This document shows, one piece after another, positions 21,622-32,115 of a stretch of DNA of 54,148 nucleotides. The stretch's first letter is position 1, and each line of letters begins with the position of its first letter. Source of the DNA: Rhizomucor pusillus (taxonomy: Eukaryota; Mucoromycota; Mucoromycetes; Mucorales; Lichtheimiaceae). The translations under genes were made by a program, and so were the position numbers. The stretch covers positions 1 to 54,148 of the forward strand of contig FWWN02000442.1 in NCBI GenBank assembly GCA_900175165.2. Reading direction: 5' to 3'. Below the pieces are notes generated by a model. It saw nothing but the letters and a program-made list of their open reading frames with translations, did not search any database and was not told where the DNA came from.

Positions 21622-23131
21622 ATGTTTTCACAAAAGCAGCAAGCAGCTTTCAAATTCGTCATCAAGTCGAAAATACAAGACAACACTTCAGCAACGGAGC
21701 AACCTACTCCGTCATCAGCTGCAAAGGCAGCACATTCTCCCACCACCAGCACCGCCACATCTCCTACTTCGGTTGCTGCTGCAACGTCCACAGACCCGTC
21801 ATCACCAGCAGCAGCAGCAGCGGCGCCGCCATCGAACACTGTAGAAAACGAACGCAAACGCAAACGTCCAGAAAAGGATACCGTACCGCTAGCGTCGAAG
21901 AAGGTAGAAACCTGCAGAACATGTATTTTGGACAGTTGTCTGAAACATTCGAACGAACTGGACACAGATTCACAGCCAGTTGGAGAAATGGAACAAGAAG
22001 AAAGCAGAGCTCTCAACGTCCTCGTCTTCTTCAGCTGATCCCGCTGCTGAAGAAGAAGCTGACGTGTTTACAATTGCGGGCGAGCACGAGTCGTTTGCAG
22101 ACTTGTCGATACGAGCATGTTTGCTTTGTCAGCGCAAGTTCAAGACATTGCAAGACTTGTCGAGGCATGAGGAAGCCTCGGAACTGCACAAAGTACGGGT
22201 TCCAAATTCATTCACCGTTTACACGTATATACAGAGAGGAATCTCTCTGTCCGGTGAAGAAGCAGTGTGACTTTTAAGAACTTTAGATGATAACGCTCAA
22301 CCTTGCATTGGGGTATTCCCCCTTTTTTTTTTTTCTCTAAATTTACTGTAGAAAAACCTCGCGGATCCTGCATGTGTTGGAAAAGCAAGGATGAAGATGC
22401 GATACATAAAGACGAATGCCGAGAAAGCTGAAGAGCAAGCAGCAGAGGTAAGCTAGGCTGGCAAGAAGAAGAAGAAAAAAAAGAAAACAAGATGCCCCAG
22501 CAGTGGTGGTCTTTGCTCGGAGTGGGAGGGAGCATTGTTTTCTGAATACGGTTTGTTTTGCAGCAACAGTACAGGAACCGGGCTGCCGAGCGGCGGCAAG
22601 CTTACGGTCAACCGGAACGGCCGGTTCTTCCTTCAAATTCAGCACACTCGCATAAGGAAAAGAAGGCAACAGAGAGGTAAAAAAAGAAGAGCAAGAGAGA
22701 GTGAGAAAGAGTATTAGGGCGGGTGGGGGATCATTCCATGTTATCATGCAATGGGAAGCTAAGGCTGTCTTGACCCGATCCAACAAAAAGACCAGCATCA
22801 GCAGCAGCGGCAGCAGCTTCAGTGGAAAAGCCTTTGGCTGATGATAACATTGGTGCACGGATGCTTCAGCAAATGGGATGGCGCAAAGGCGAAGGACTAG
22901 GTAGAGATAAGGGAGGCATTGTGAATCCCATTGCAGCCGAGCAGTACGCCAAGGGCGCTGGCCTCGGTACTGCGTATGCCAAGCGGCCGATTACTTCTAG
23001 TTCCGGGCATGAAAGTTATAAAGAAAAAGTCAAAGAGATGGTACAATGTTTGAATGGATTGATACGCGGAAATGTTCTGACCTCTTTCCTACCTTCCGCA
23101 GGCACGACGTAGATTCGAAGAGGAATCTTGA
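21622..23131 (+). CDS. RBM5/RBM10-type C2H2 finger and G-patch protein
   Basis: Exons 21622-21903, 21980-22192, 22352-22447, 22564-22676, 22791-23040, 23102-23131; 327 aa. After an Ala/Thr/Ser-rich N-terminus comes LEKWNKKKAEL, then a finger ACLLCQRKFKTLQDLSRHEE...SELHK as in RBM5/RBM10, a basic/alpha-helical AAERRQ segment, and a G-patch (ARMLQQMGWRKGEGLGRDKG...GAGLG) near residues 250-295. Known: RBM5/10 act in splice-site choice, and G-patches activate DEAH helicases. RRM and OCRE domains found in the animal proteins are absent, so this equals only the C-terminal half. Inferred: spliceosome-associated nuclear protein. ATG chosen as the first in frame; an upstream GTG is not needed. Confidence 0.88.
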
Positions 23132-23155
23132 TCACTTTTTTGCTTTTATCCATAC

Positions 23156-23161
23156 AATAAA
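23156..23161 (+). terminator. Poly(A) signal AATAAA
   Basis: Canonical hexamer 25 bp after the stop of the G-patch gene. Confidence 0.5.
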
Positions 23162-23509
23162 CCAATACTACTAGAGAGAAGCATAGTACATTCTAGTATT
23201 GATACTTTTTCCTGATGACATTGTCGTTCCATTATTGAAAAATTTACAAACATTCTCCAGGCATCATCTACAGGACATATTGCTCGACCTCAATCTGCTA
23301 TCGAATTACTCATTCTTTAGAGTTTTTGCATTAGATAAGATTATTCTTTGTATATGGTTGATCATTTGCATTGACTTAAAACTAAAATTTAAAACGCTTA
23401 ATTCAATTTCGGGTTCATTGTCGGGCTGCCTGCCTATCTGTCTGCCTCCGCCGTTCTCGCCTTGAAAGCAGCAGCGACCTTTTGCAACTCACTCGTCTCC
23501 TCTGGCGCC

Positions 23510-25258
23510 ATGGACCGTGCGAGCTCACCTAATCCAGCACACGATGACAAGCAGCAAACACATAGTTTTGTCCGAAATTCAATAGACAGCGATGCATTTT
23601 CATTGAGACATGAAGATCCGTCATCAGAGCCGTCAGAGGGTTTGCTGCAGCATTCAAAACCTGCACGGCAGCACGCGCACACCATCGCCTTATTAAAGAC
23701 CTCGACAGTTAACCTTGTATGGATACTAACATGGTACAGCTATAAATAATGCATTGTGAGAAATAAAGGGCGACTAACTTATTGTTCTTGCCGCTACTAG
23801 GTACATGGTACGTTAATAATGCACGAATTATTGTCACTCAATTGCTCAACATCAACTCACTCGAGAAACAGTTTGCGACTTTTCTATCAGTATACAACAA
23901 ATGGATGTTTTCAGTAGACCACTACAACTTTCAATACCCATTATTCGTCACCAGCATACACATGATCGTTCAGTTTGCATTTGCCGGCATATCTATCACC
24001 TTGGTACCTAAATTACGACCGACGAAGCGACCGACTGCGCGCGAATACTTGTAATTATGATATATGATCGCTCGCTATCGCAGCTCTTTTGGCTAAAGCG
24101 CTCAGTCTAGATACAAAGTATTTCCGTGCGCCCTGGCAACCAGCTTGGATATCGGCCTTTCCAATCTCTCTCTCAAGACCATCACCCTTTCATTCTATAG
24201 TAAGCTATTATTTATTGAACCGACGACAACGCCTGCGACTATAGACTGACGAGGAAAAAAATTAAGCCATGTGTAAATCATCCACGTTGGCGTTCGTGCT
24301 TATATTTGCATTTTTGTTCCGTCTGGAGAAACCGAGCTTCAAACTTATTGGCATTATCTGCATTATCATCACCGGCGTTGTTCTGATGGTATCCGATGAA
24401 ACCGAATTTGAATTTGTTGGGTAAATGTCTGGCTGGCAACAACCGTGATACGTTGCGCTACTTACTTAGAACATCTCCAGCTTCGTTGCTGTCATGTCCG
24501 CAGCTGCGTTTGGCGGCCTCCGGTGGGCACTGACTGAAGTCTTGCTTCGCAAAGAGTCGTTGGGACTCACGAACCCCTTTGCATCCATATTCTTCCTGGC
24601 CCCGGCGCAGGCGGTTATCCTGATCTTTCTGGCTGCCGTCGTCGAAGGATACCCAACCATCTTTGGCTCCGAGTTCTTTGCGACATTTGTGATCGGCTCG
24701 CACACACTGTTTGTCGTGTTTGTGGGCGGAGCGCTTGCGTTTTGCATGATCATGGCTGAATTCTTCTTGATCAAGCGGACATCCGTTGTCACTTTGAGTG
24801 TCTGTGGCATCTTCAAGGTAAAATATTGAATACGGGTTTAAAAGAAAAGAAAGGATATATTACTCATGACGATGTAGGAAGTAGCCACGATTTTTGTATC
24901 CACGCTTGTCTTTGGCGACAAGTTGACTGTCGTCAATACGGTCGGTCTATGCATCACATTGTTCGGTATCGGCCTGTACAATTGGCTAAAGATGCGCGCA
25001 GCAGCTCTGAAAGCACGAAAACAAGTGAGAGATCAAGAATTAGCCGCGGAACACGGTATGGATTTCTCCCTGGAGCAGCACGACAGGCAGCAGCATATGT
25101 ACAGCATGGTAGCGGAAAGCACGCCCATCTTGTTAGCAGACGGTGGCATGACAGAGTACCGAGATAGCATAGATTACGATGATGATAATGATCGCCAGAA
25201 AAGAACAGAGGATAAGACGCAGCGATTTAGTAACAATGAACAATACGAACTGAATTGA
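23510..25258 (+). CDS. TPT/SLC35-type (SLC35C2-like) nucleotide-sugar transporter family protein
   Basis: Exons 23510-23733, 23801-23807 (7-nt microexon), 23872-24050, 24111-24199, 24267-24420, 24481-24817, 24878-25258; 456 aa. A soluble Ser-rich N-terminus is followed by about ten hydrophobic segments. Family blocks: LSVYNKWMFS, FPCALATSLDIGLSNLSLKT, MCKSSTLAFVLIFAFLF, GGLRWALTEVLL, VTLSVCGIFKEVATI. These are typical of the TPT (DUF250) superfamily, closest in my memory to SLC35C2 and fungal Golgi/ER members. The C-terminus is long, acidic and soluble (EYRDSIDYDDDNDRQ). The substrate cannot be told. The 7-nt exon (GTACATG) is needed to keep W-Y before FATFLSVYNKW in frame. Confidence 0.88.
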
Positions 25259-25368
25259 TGAAATGAAAGAAAAGTGTCTTGTAATTCGAGACTTTTTCCT
25301 TTTTTGACCCGACGATTTCTTTTGGGCAGCAGCCTTTTGCTTTAAATTCAAAAGTTTTAACATAGAGA

Positions 25369-26205
25369 ATGGTAGCATCGACGTCTCTGGACGTTGTACC
25401 CGAGGATCCAACTGCGTACAAGACCAGAGAATACTGGGAAGAGAGATACAAAAGGTTGAAATCAATAGTATGGCAGCGATCTGTGCTATTCATTTCTCTG
25501 ACCTGAACAAACTCTTTGACAGTGAAGATCCAAGCACAACATTCGATTGGTTCAAGACGTACAGCGATCTCAAACCACTCCTGCAGCAAGCTATTCCTGA
25601 CAAGAATGCTTCTATTTTGATCCTCGGATGCGGTAACTCGAGTAAGTAGTATCCGGAAAGATACAGAAAAGGGGCTATTTGAACTAACCACACACTCGTA
25701 TCGGTCCAGCCCTGGGGGAAGATATGTACAAGGACGGCTACAAAAATATCACAAACATTGATTATTCCAAGATCGTAATCGACAACATGGCCGAGCGCTG
25801 CAAAGACATGCCAGAGATGAAATGTAAGAGAGAACAGGGAATTTAGTGAGAATATAGATACAGCAGTGACTGATATAAATGGCAGGGTTAGAGATGGATA
25901 TTCGACACTTGCAATTCGGTGACGAGTCGTTTGATGTGGTTATCGACAAGGGCACCATGGACGCCTTGATGTGCGACAAGGGTGATGTGTGGGATCCTTC
26001 CGAGGAACTGATTGCAGAGGTCAAAGCAGAGGTCGACGAGGTAGTTCGTGTCACAAAAGTAGGAGGCGTGTTCTTGTATATCACTTTTGGACAACCGCAT
26101 TTTCGAAGACGACACCTGGAACGACCGTGCTGGGATGTTAAAGTCCAGACAATGGGCGATGCATTCCATTACTTTTTCTATACCATGAAGAAGGAGCGAA
26201 AATAG
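25369..26205 (+). CDS. EEF1A-KMT4/ECE2-type class I methyltransferase
   Basis: Exons 25369-25454, 25523-25641, 25710-25823, 25886-26205; 212 aa. N-terminus: AYKTREYWEERYKSED...FDWFKTY, typical of the METTL13/EEF1AKMT4 group. SAM-binding motif I is ILILGCGNS, post-I is NIDYSKIVIDNM, then FDVVIDKGTMDALMCD and RVTKVGGVFLYITFGQPHFR. Known: the human relative methylates a lysine of elongation factor eEF1A. Inferred: the same cytosolic role. Start codon lies only 110 bp after the transporter stop on the same strand, so its promoter must be very short or overlap the transporter 3' end. Confidence 0.9.
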
Positions 26206-26318
26206 CGAAGCAAAAAGATTTATTCTTGCTTGTAATCAATTATATATATATACATGTGTAAATGCAAAATTTGATGAACATTAAAAGCACTAATTTCCTA
26301 GCATCATCTTGGTCCCAT

Positions 26319-29186
26319 CTATTCCTGCTGCTGTTGATTGAAGAATTGCTCAAGCAGCGGGTCCTGAAATTTCGTCTTTGCGAGATATCTCAGCATGCAT
26401 TTGTTTGCTGCGATAATAGTTAGTGACCATCGTAGCAGCAAACAATATTGAAATACTTACCCTGCTCGTGGTCACCGGAGAACGTATAGAAACTGTAGCA
26501 TATTTGCCACCAGCTCTTTTCGCCAGATGCAATATCTTTTTCCTCTTCGGCACGTTGCAGCAATAAATCATCCACTTGGCATTGCAATGACTGTTGTACA
26601 GATAATTGGCATATAATTTCATATTCCTTGCGGGCGAATGCTGTATCTATGAGCTTTTGGACGAGTCGCTTTTGCACTTGAGGATCTTGAATGTCCTGCA
26701 AAGTTCTTGAAGCTTCCTTTAGTTTGAGGTGATAGAATTGTTCCCAGAACGTGATGCTGCGGAGAACATCTGCATGGTGTCCTTTCTTTTCCGAGGCTGT
26801 CGTGTCCAAGTGTCGCTGAGCAAACTCTAGGCCCGTGTGCGTAAGTCCCAGAGACGCCAGTTTGTCGCAAACGTCAATGAGTATGTCAGAATCGTGTGCG
26901 CCCATTCTTGATATGTATGCATACGCTGCCGAACCAATATCAAGCTTCCGCTCAGAGTTCACAGTGATGGGGTATGGGTTCTGTGCCAAAATTTGGAGGA
27001 TGCTGGTGGTGGATGACGATGCAGCAGCAGCAGCAGCGGGAGGGTATGTATTACTACTTGAACTATCGTTATCATCTTCTTCTCGGGACTCGTTGTCTGA
27101 AAGCCAGAGCAATGCAGAGTATGTACGCAGAGTATCAACTGCAGAGTCGGCCAGCTGTTGCAAAGATTTCTGGCCACATTTGTGGATGTGATGGCTGAGA
27201 AGGAGCACGAGCGAAGCTGTTGTGTCGAACCGTGTTTGGAGTATATCTCGCACAGCGTTCAATGCCAACGCTTCGGTCACTTTGCCGCTTTCGGTGCCGT
27301 GAGCGATCTCAATCTTGCTAGAAAAGTTTTCCACCACCATCTTCACTGCGTCTTCGTTGATGCTTTCAATATCCTCCAAAGCTGAAATATCTTTTGCAAC
27401 ATTTTCATAGATTGCCTTCACTGCAGATTGTTGATCGCTAAGATGCTTGTTTAATGTGTCAATGATTGTACGTCGAACGTTCTCTTGATTCAGCACTTTC
27501 GTCACAGGAGCAATGGCTTCGAACATGTAGCATAAACCTTGGTACTGCTTGCTATCCATATGTAGCACCGAAGGAGGAACATAAGATGGTTCATCACTAT
27601 GGGCTCCGTAAGATGCATTGCTAATTCCAAAACGTTTTGATTGATGGTATGCGATTTCCACGGCATCCAGATCTCGCAACGCAAAGATATTGTTAGCTAC
27701 TGATACCAGGATATCTTTTCCCTCGACGATAGATGTAAGAGCGGTGGTGGATAGTTTGGATGGTCTAGCTTCCGAAACCCTCCAAGTAGGATGGATGATA
27801 CGAGGACCTTTCATACCTGGTTCGTGAAGAGGTATGCATGTACACGAAACTTGGAGTCCTGATGCTCCTTCAGATACGATCCATATATCCAGAGTTTCTT
27901 GGTCGCCGTTCCTACTGCACAGCGATGCGGAAAGCTCCAAATATTGTTGCTGCTTCTTCCTTGAAGGAGGTGGAGGATTTGTCACGATATCGGTGAGGAT
28001 CACTAGATCAATGTGCCCCGATCTATTCAGCTGAACGTCATACACTGCAACGAACGGGCTTTCAGCAGCTTCAATGTAGACGAGTAACTTGCAGCGCCCG
28101 TCGCTGTGCGGTAACAGGTATACAAAGTTGGTCTCGTCGCTGTAAAGCGATGCTGATCCGAATAATACTTTGCTGCTGCTGGTACGCAACGGTGCCGGTC
28201 GGAAACTGCCAGGCAACTGGTATGTCATATCCTGATCGTGTGGATCGATCAAAGTGCCCGCCACATCGAAGCAGGGTAATTCGACAACTCGCTGCACCTG
28301 AGCTGCGCTCCATCGTGGGCCGTTCGTCCACGACCACATATTTATCCGATTATCTTTTCGCAACGCGGCAGTCAAGCTTGTGTATGAATCTTTGGAAAGA
28401 CGAACATTTGCGGATGTGAGTGAGGATAGCCTCGATACACTGCTTGGTTCCTCCAGAACGCTGTCAAGTCTCCATCCGACGTAGTTTCCTACACGCTGGA
28501 GCACCAACAATGGAGCAAATGTCGTCGAATGGCGTAACTGAAATTCGCAAAAATGGTCGCCTAGAAAAATCCCATTTAGACATTCCACAAAATCTGGTGA
28601 AAATAATGACCATTCCCTTACCTTGGCGTACAATGTGGAAATGGATTGAAGATGCTGGTGCTTTCTGCTGCTCGAGATCCTGTACGTGGACGACAGTACC
28701 GTCTTCGCATCCAATGGTGGCTACGCCGCTCGAGGTAACAGACATGCAAACAAAATGTTTATCAGCGATAGACTCAACAGGAGTTGTACGCGTCCATTGC
28801 TCAAGTGGACGGTTCGAAAAAGCGTTTTCGAGACTGTGGCGAACAAGCAATCCGTTTTGCGACAATACCCAGCAGAGCAATCCAGCTGCGGCGGTAGTGG
28901 TAAATACAACGGTGGAAATAATGGGTATTGAATATCGAATACGTATACATGGAAGCTCGTCTTCAGAGGCTGTGATCTGTAGCGGACGGATTTCCAAGGT
29001 CTGATTGTTGTCGAGGAGTGTAGCGTGCAATACATGATCTTTGTATCGCTGCAGCGCTGGCTTTGATCTGGCGAGCTGCTCGGGTACCAGGGAAAAGTCA
29101 CTCTTCAGTTCGCATTCATATGTATACACAAGGGCTGGCTCAGGTAGCGGTACAGATACCAGCAGCGCATCGATCGCTTGCTGCAT
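26319..29186 (-). CDS. NUP160: Nup160/Nup120-like nucleoporin, short C-terminus
   Basis: Exons 29186-28622, 28560-26461, 26407-26319; 917 aa from the ATG at 29186. The first two thirds are beta-propeller-like, then alpha-helical. The best family evidence is the end: VQKRLVQKLIDTAFARKEYE...QCQVDDLLLQRAEE...WWQICYSFYTFSGDHEQANK, which parallels the Nup160 stretch 'LVxxLCE...VxxxLxxRA...YYxLLYAFHIYR.NYR.A'. Nup160/120 is part of the Y-complex of the nuclear pore. The protein stops shortly after this block (FNQQQQE), several hundred residues shorter than animal Nup160. The frame stays open about 60 nt upstream of 29186 without an ATG, so the true first exon may lie further up. The first intron uses GTAAGG...TTCTAG. 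Confidence 0.78.
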
Positions 29187-29717
29187 GCTTTCCTTTGTTT
29201 GAGGAACGCGTTCTTCGGAAGAGTGCGAAAATTCGCGGTGTGTCAAAAACCTGTCAGCATCAGCACCGTGCGCGGTGAAAAGACGTTAGCCGTTTCATGC
29301 ACCGTAGAACCGAATTACCAATCAATAGATAACCGTTACAGTAGCGATTTTAACAGATATTCAACCGTACCTTACATTTCTTATGAACAGATAGCAAGCA
29401 CCAAGGATGGAAGTTATGCTTTGATCATAAAACCGCGTGGTAGATCACTGATATTATATCTTCCTAGCAAGTGAACTCTTCTTATTGTCGAATACATATA
29501 CTCACACGCACATCGCACATCCAGCATTTACTGTCTCAATTTCTGTGTTTTCTTAAGAGGAGCAAAGCAATGTTGGGTGAGACGCGGTCGAGCGCAGGAC
29601 CGTGCTGTGTGCGACGGCACGGCTCCCCACAGGAGTCGTTTCCGTTTCACTTACTCCCTCCTTCCTTTTTCTTCTTTTTTTTTTCTTCCTCTCAGTTGTT
29701 GCTCGAAAAAGTCAAAA
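29187..29717. promoter_or_regulatory. Divergent intergenic region NUP160 / VAMP7
   Basis: Holds both promoters and perhaps the NUP160 first exon. A plus-strand open frame (29178-29474) crosses it without recognisable motif. A strong pyrimidine tract (29660-29695) directly precedes the VAMP7 ATG and suits a fungal 5' leader. Confidence 0.45.
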
Positions 29718-30816
29718 ATGTCTCTCATCTACGGTGTCGTTGCTCACGGCCCCACTATCCTCGCTGAACATTCAAACAGCAGTGGAAACTTTGGCACAGG
29801 TAACAATAATGCGACATTCGGAAGACAATGGTCGCCAGGAATCTCTCTAACGCACACATAAAGTGACCCAGGCCATTCTGGAAAAGATACCGCCAAACAA
29901 TTCAAAGTTGACCTATGTCTACGACAGGTAAATTTAACTTTTTATATTTGTGATATGGAAAATGACCAACATATACTCTATCTATCTAGATATCTTTTCC
30001 ATTATATCTGCGAGGACGGCATTACATACATGTGCATGGCAGACGACTCGTTCGGACGCCGGATACCGTTTGCGTTCTTACAAGATCTCAAGGACAAGTT
30101 CCTTGGAACGTACTCGAAGCAACGAGCACTGCATTCGCCGCCTTATGGGTTGAACGAATTTTCGCGCGTGATTGCCAAGCAAATGGTAACGAGACGGATC
30201 GGAGCGAATAGAATAAAAAAAAAAAGAGAGCGTTTGCATTAACGTGGAGAGTATAGGAATACTTTTCAAATAATCCAAACTCGGACAGACTCAAGCAAGT
30301 TCACGGAGAAATCGAGCAGGTCAAGGATGTTATGGTGCATAATATCGGTACGCATGGACATTGAAAGACGTTCAACGTGGAATCTTTAATAACAAGCGAG
30401 CAGAGCGTGTTCTTGAGCGAGGTGAACGTATCGAATTGCTTGTCGACAAGACTGATAACTTGAACCAGCAAGCATTCGCATTCAAGAAGCGGAGCACGCA
30501 GTTGAAGGTAGCGTCTAGGGGGATATGCGTATAATCTGGTTTTAATAGCTCTCTCGTAAAGCGTGCAATGTGGTGGAAAAACACAAAGCTGATGATCATG
30601 ATTGTCATACTGTGCTTCGTAAGTAACGAATTGCTTGTACATGCATTCATGGCTACCATGACGCTAGCTAACTAACTGGATGTGTATCTAGCTAATTGCG
30701 TACTTTATTGCAGCATCAGTGTGCGGTTTCCCAGGTAATTTGAGAATCGGATATTTGATGAATCGTGGTAGCTTACAAACTTTCGAAACACAGCATTTGG
30801 CGCATGCAGAGCCTAG
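29718..30816 (+). CDS. VAMP7: VAMP7-type longin R-SNARE
   Basis: Exons 29718-29799, 29864-29927, 29990-30185, 30257-30347, 30404-30507, 30562-30618, 30692-30734, 30794-30816; 219 aa, matching the usual 220. Longin domain at residues 1-115 (MSLIYGVVAHGPTILAEH, KLTYVYDRYLFHYICEDGITY), then an R-SNARE coil (QVHGEIEQVKDVMVHNI, VLERGERIELLVDKTDNL) with the zero-layer Arg in VLERGERIE, then basic WWKN and a single C-terminal membrane anchor (LMIMIVILCFLIAYFIAA). It mediates fusion with endosomes, lysosome/vacuole or plasma membrane. Exon 6 uses the acceptor AAAG|CGTGCAATG; the earlier AATAG site breaks frame. The last exon adds AFGACRA. Confidence 0.93.
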
Positions 30817-30891
30817 GCCATTGCATCTCTCTTTCTCTCTCTTTCATTTATGAGTACCATTTTACTATTCGATTGAAAAACTTGACAAACC

Positions 30892-30897
30892 AATAAA
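30892..30897 (+). terminator. Poly(A) signal AATAAA
   Basis: Hexamer 75 bp after the VAMP7 stop. Confidence 0.45.
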
Positions 30898-31035
30898 TAC
30901 CCCCATCAATCTATCAGCTGTGTAATTATTACATTTGGTATTAACAAGTTATGTATTTGACAAGAAGAGAAAGAATCTAAAAGATGCAGAGAAGGGTGGT
31001 GAATACAATCCAGAAGCAACAGGAATGAGAAGGTT

Positions 31036-31675
31036 TTATGATGAAGAGGGTGAGTCGTTGGAGGAAGATGAAGAAGAGGTATTGGATTCGGCTTTGGCTT
31101 GTTTCTTGATTTCTTCTGCCCGTTCAAGTTCGATGCGCTCTTTTGCTCTTACGACTTTGGATTGCAGATAGAAAGAGCCTCCTTTGGATGAGTCGTTTAC
31201 GTTAAATAAGTGCTCGTAGTTCTAAAAAGTACCCATGTGTGCGTCAGCAACCACTGCTTGTCCAGACAATCTCTGTCTCTCTCTTTTGTTCCTCCTTTCG
31301 CTGATCGTACCTTCGTGATTTTGCTCAAATCGGCATCCTTTTCGACATTGAGAATCTGACAGGCCTCTTCAAGAGAAAGACCTGTTTTGCGAGTCAATGC
31401 GTCTACAGCGCCACCTTTGGCTCCTCCGCGAGCAGCAGCTGCTCCACCACCCTGCGCAGCGTCTAGTTGCGATCGTTAATTGCCATGCTCTCAATGCAAA
31501 AAAGACGCAAGTCTACTTACTGGCAGCTGCTTGTTTGTACGCTGCAATGAATGCACGGCCAACGACTGTTCCCAGTGAGACGACAAGCTGAGCGATAAGG
31601 CGGGCAGACTAGATAGATATGCATTGTGTGTTAGTGACATTGTATAGCATGTATATATCTTAACACACTGACCAT
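31036..31675 (-). CDS. PAM16: Mitochondrial import motor subunit Pam16/Tim16
   Basis: Exons 31675-31673 (ATG only), 31608-31521, 31462-31311, 31221-31036; 142 aa. N-terminus [20 protein letters not shown] with hydrophobic, matrix-targeted character, an Ala/Gly-rich linker, then the degenerate J-like domain: [33 protein letters not shown] and [18 protein letters not shown]. The HPD tripeptide of true J-proteins is absent, as in all Pam16. It pairs with Pam14/Tim14 to control Hsp70 at the TIM23 channel. The C-terminus is Ser-rich and disordered. Convergent with VAMP7 (219 bp). The first coding exon being only ATG is odd but fits all frames. Confidence 0.93.
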
Positions 31676-32115
31676 TTTTTTGTAAAGATACCAAACTCGG
31701 CGACCCAGGTTCTCGCTGGCATTTTTGGGCAGAGGGATATTTGTGTGGCTGCTGCGATAAATCCACCTTCGCAACGCTCCGCTCCCATCACAATTCGCAA
31801 GGAAAATCGTACTGGCATCATCATGTAGACCACACGGCACTGCATAAATAATCGAAAAAACAACTTTTTTAGCAGTTGAGAATGCAACTTTTATCCTTTG
31901 CTTGATGAATGAAATTGAAAGATAAAGATGCCAACTACAAAAACAAAAGAAAACCAAAAATAATGCTACGTAAATGCAGACAGATGAATATGATGATGGA
32001 TGGTACTAGGAGAATAAGCAGAAATAACAATGAGGGCGGCTATTTGGTGAATATGTATGCGGCAGGAGGATAGATGAAGAGGGAGTAATTACAAGATGGT
32101 GGTTATTCCCCTTCT
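31676..32115. other. Intergenic, PAM16 upstream / PKA downstream
   Basis: 440 bp holding the PAM16 5' region and the PKA 3' flank. I see no gene. Confidence 0.5.
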
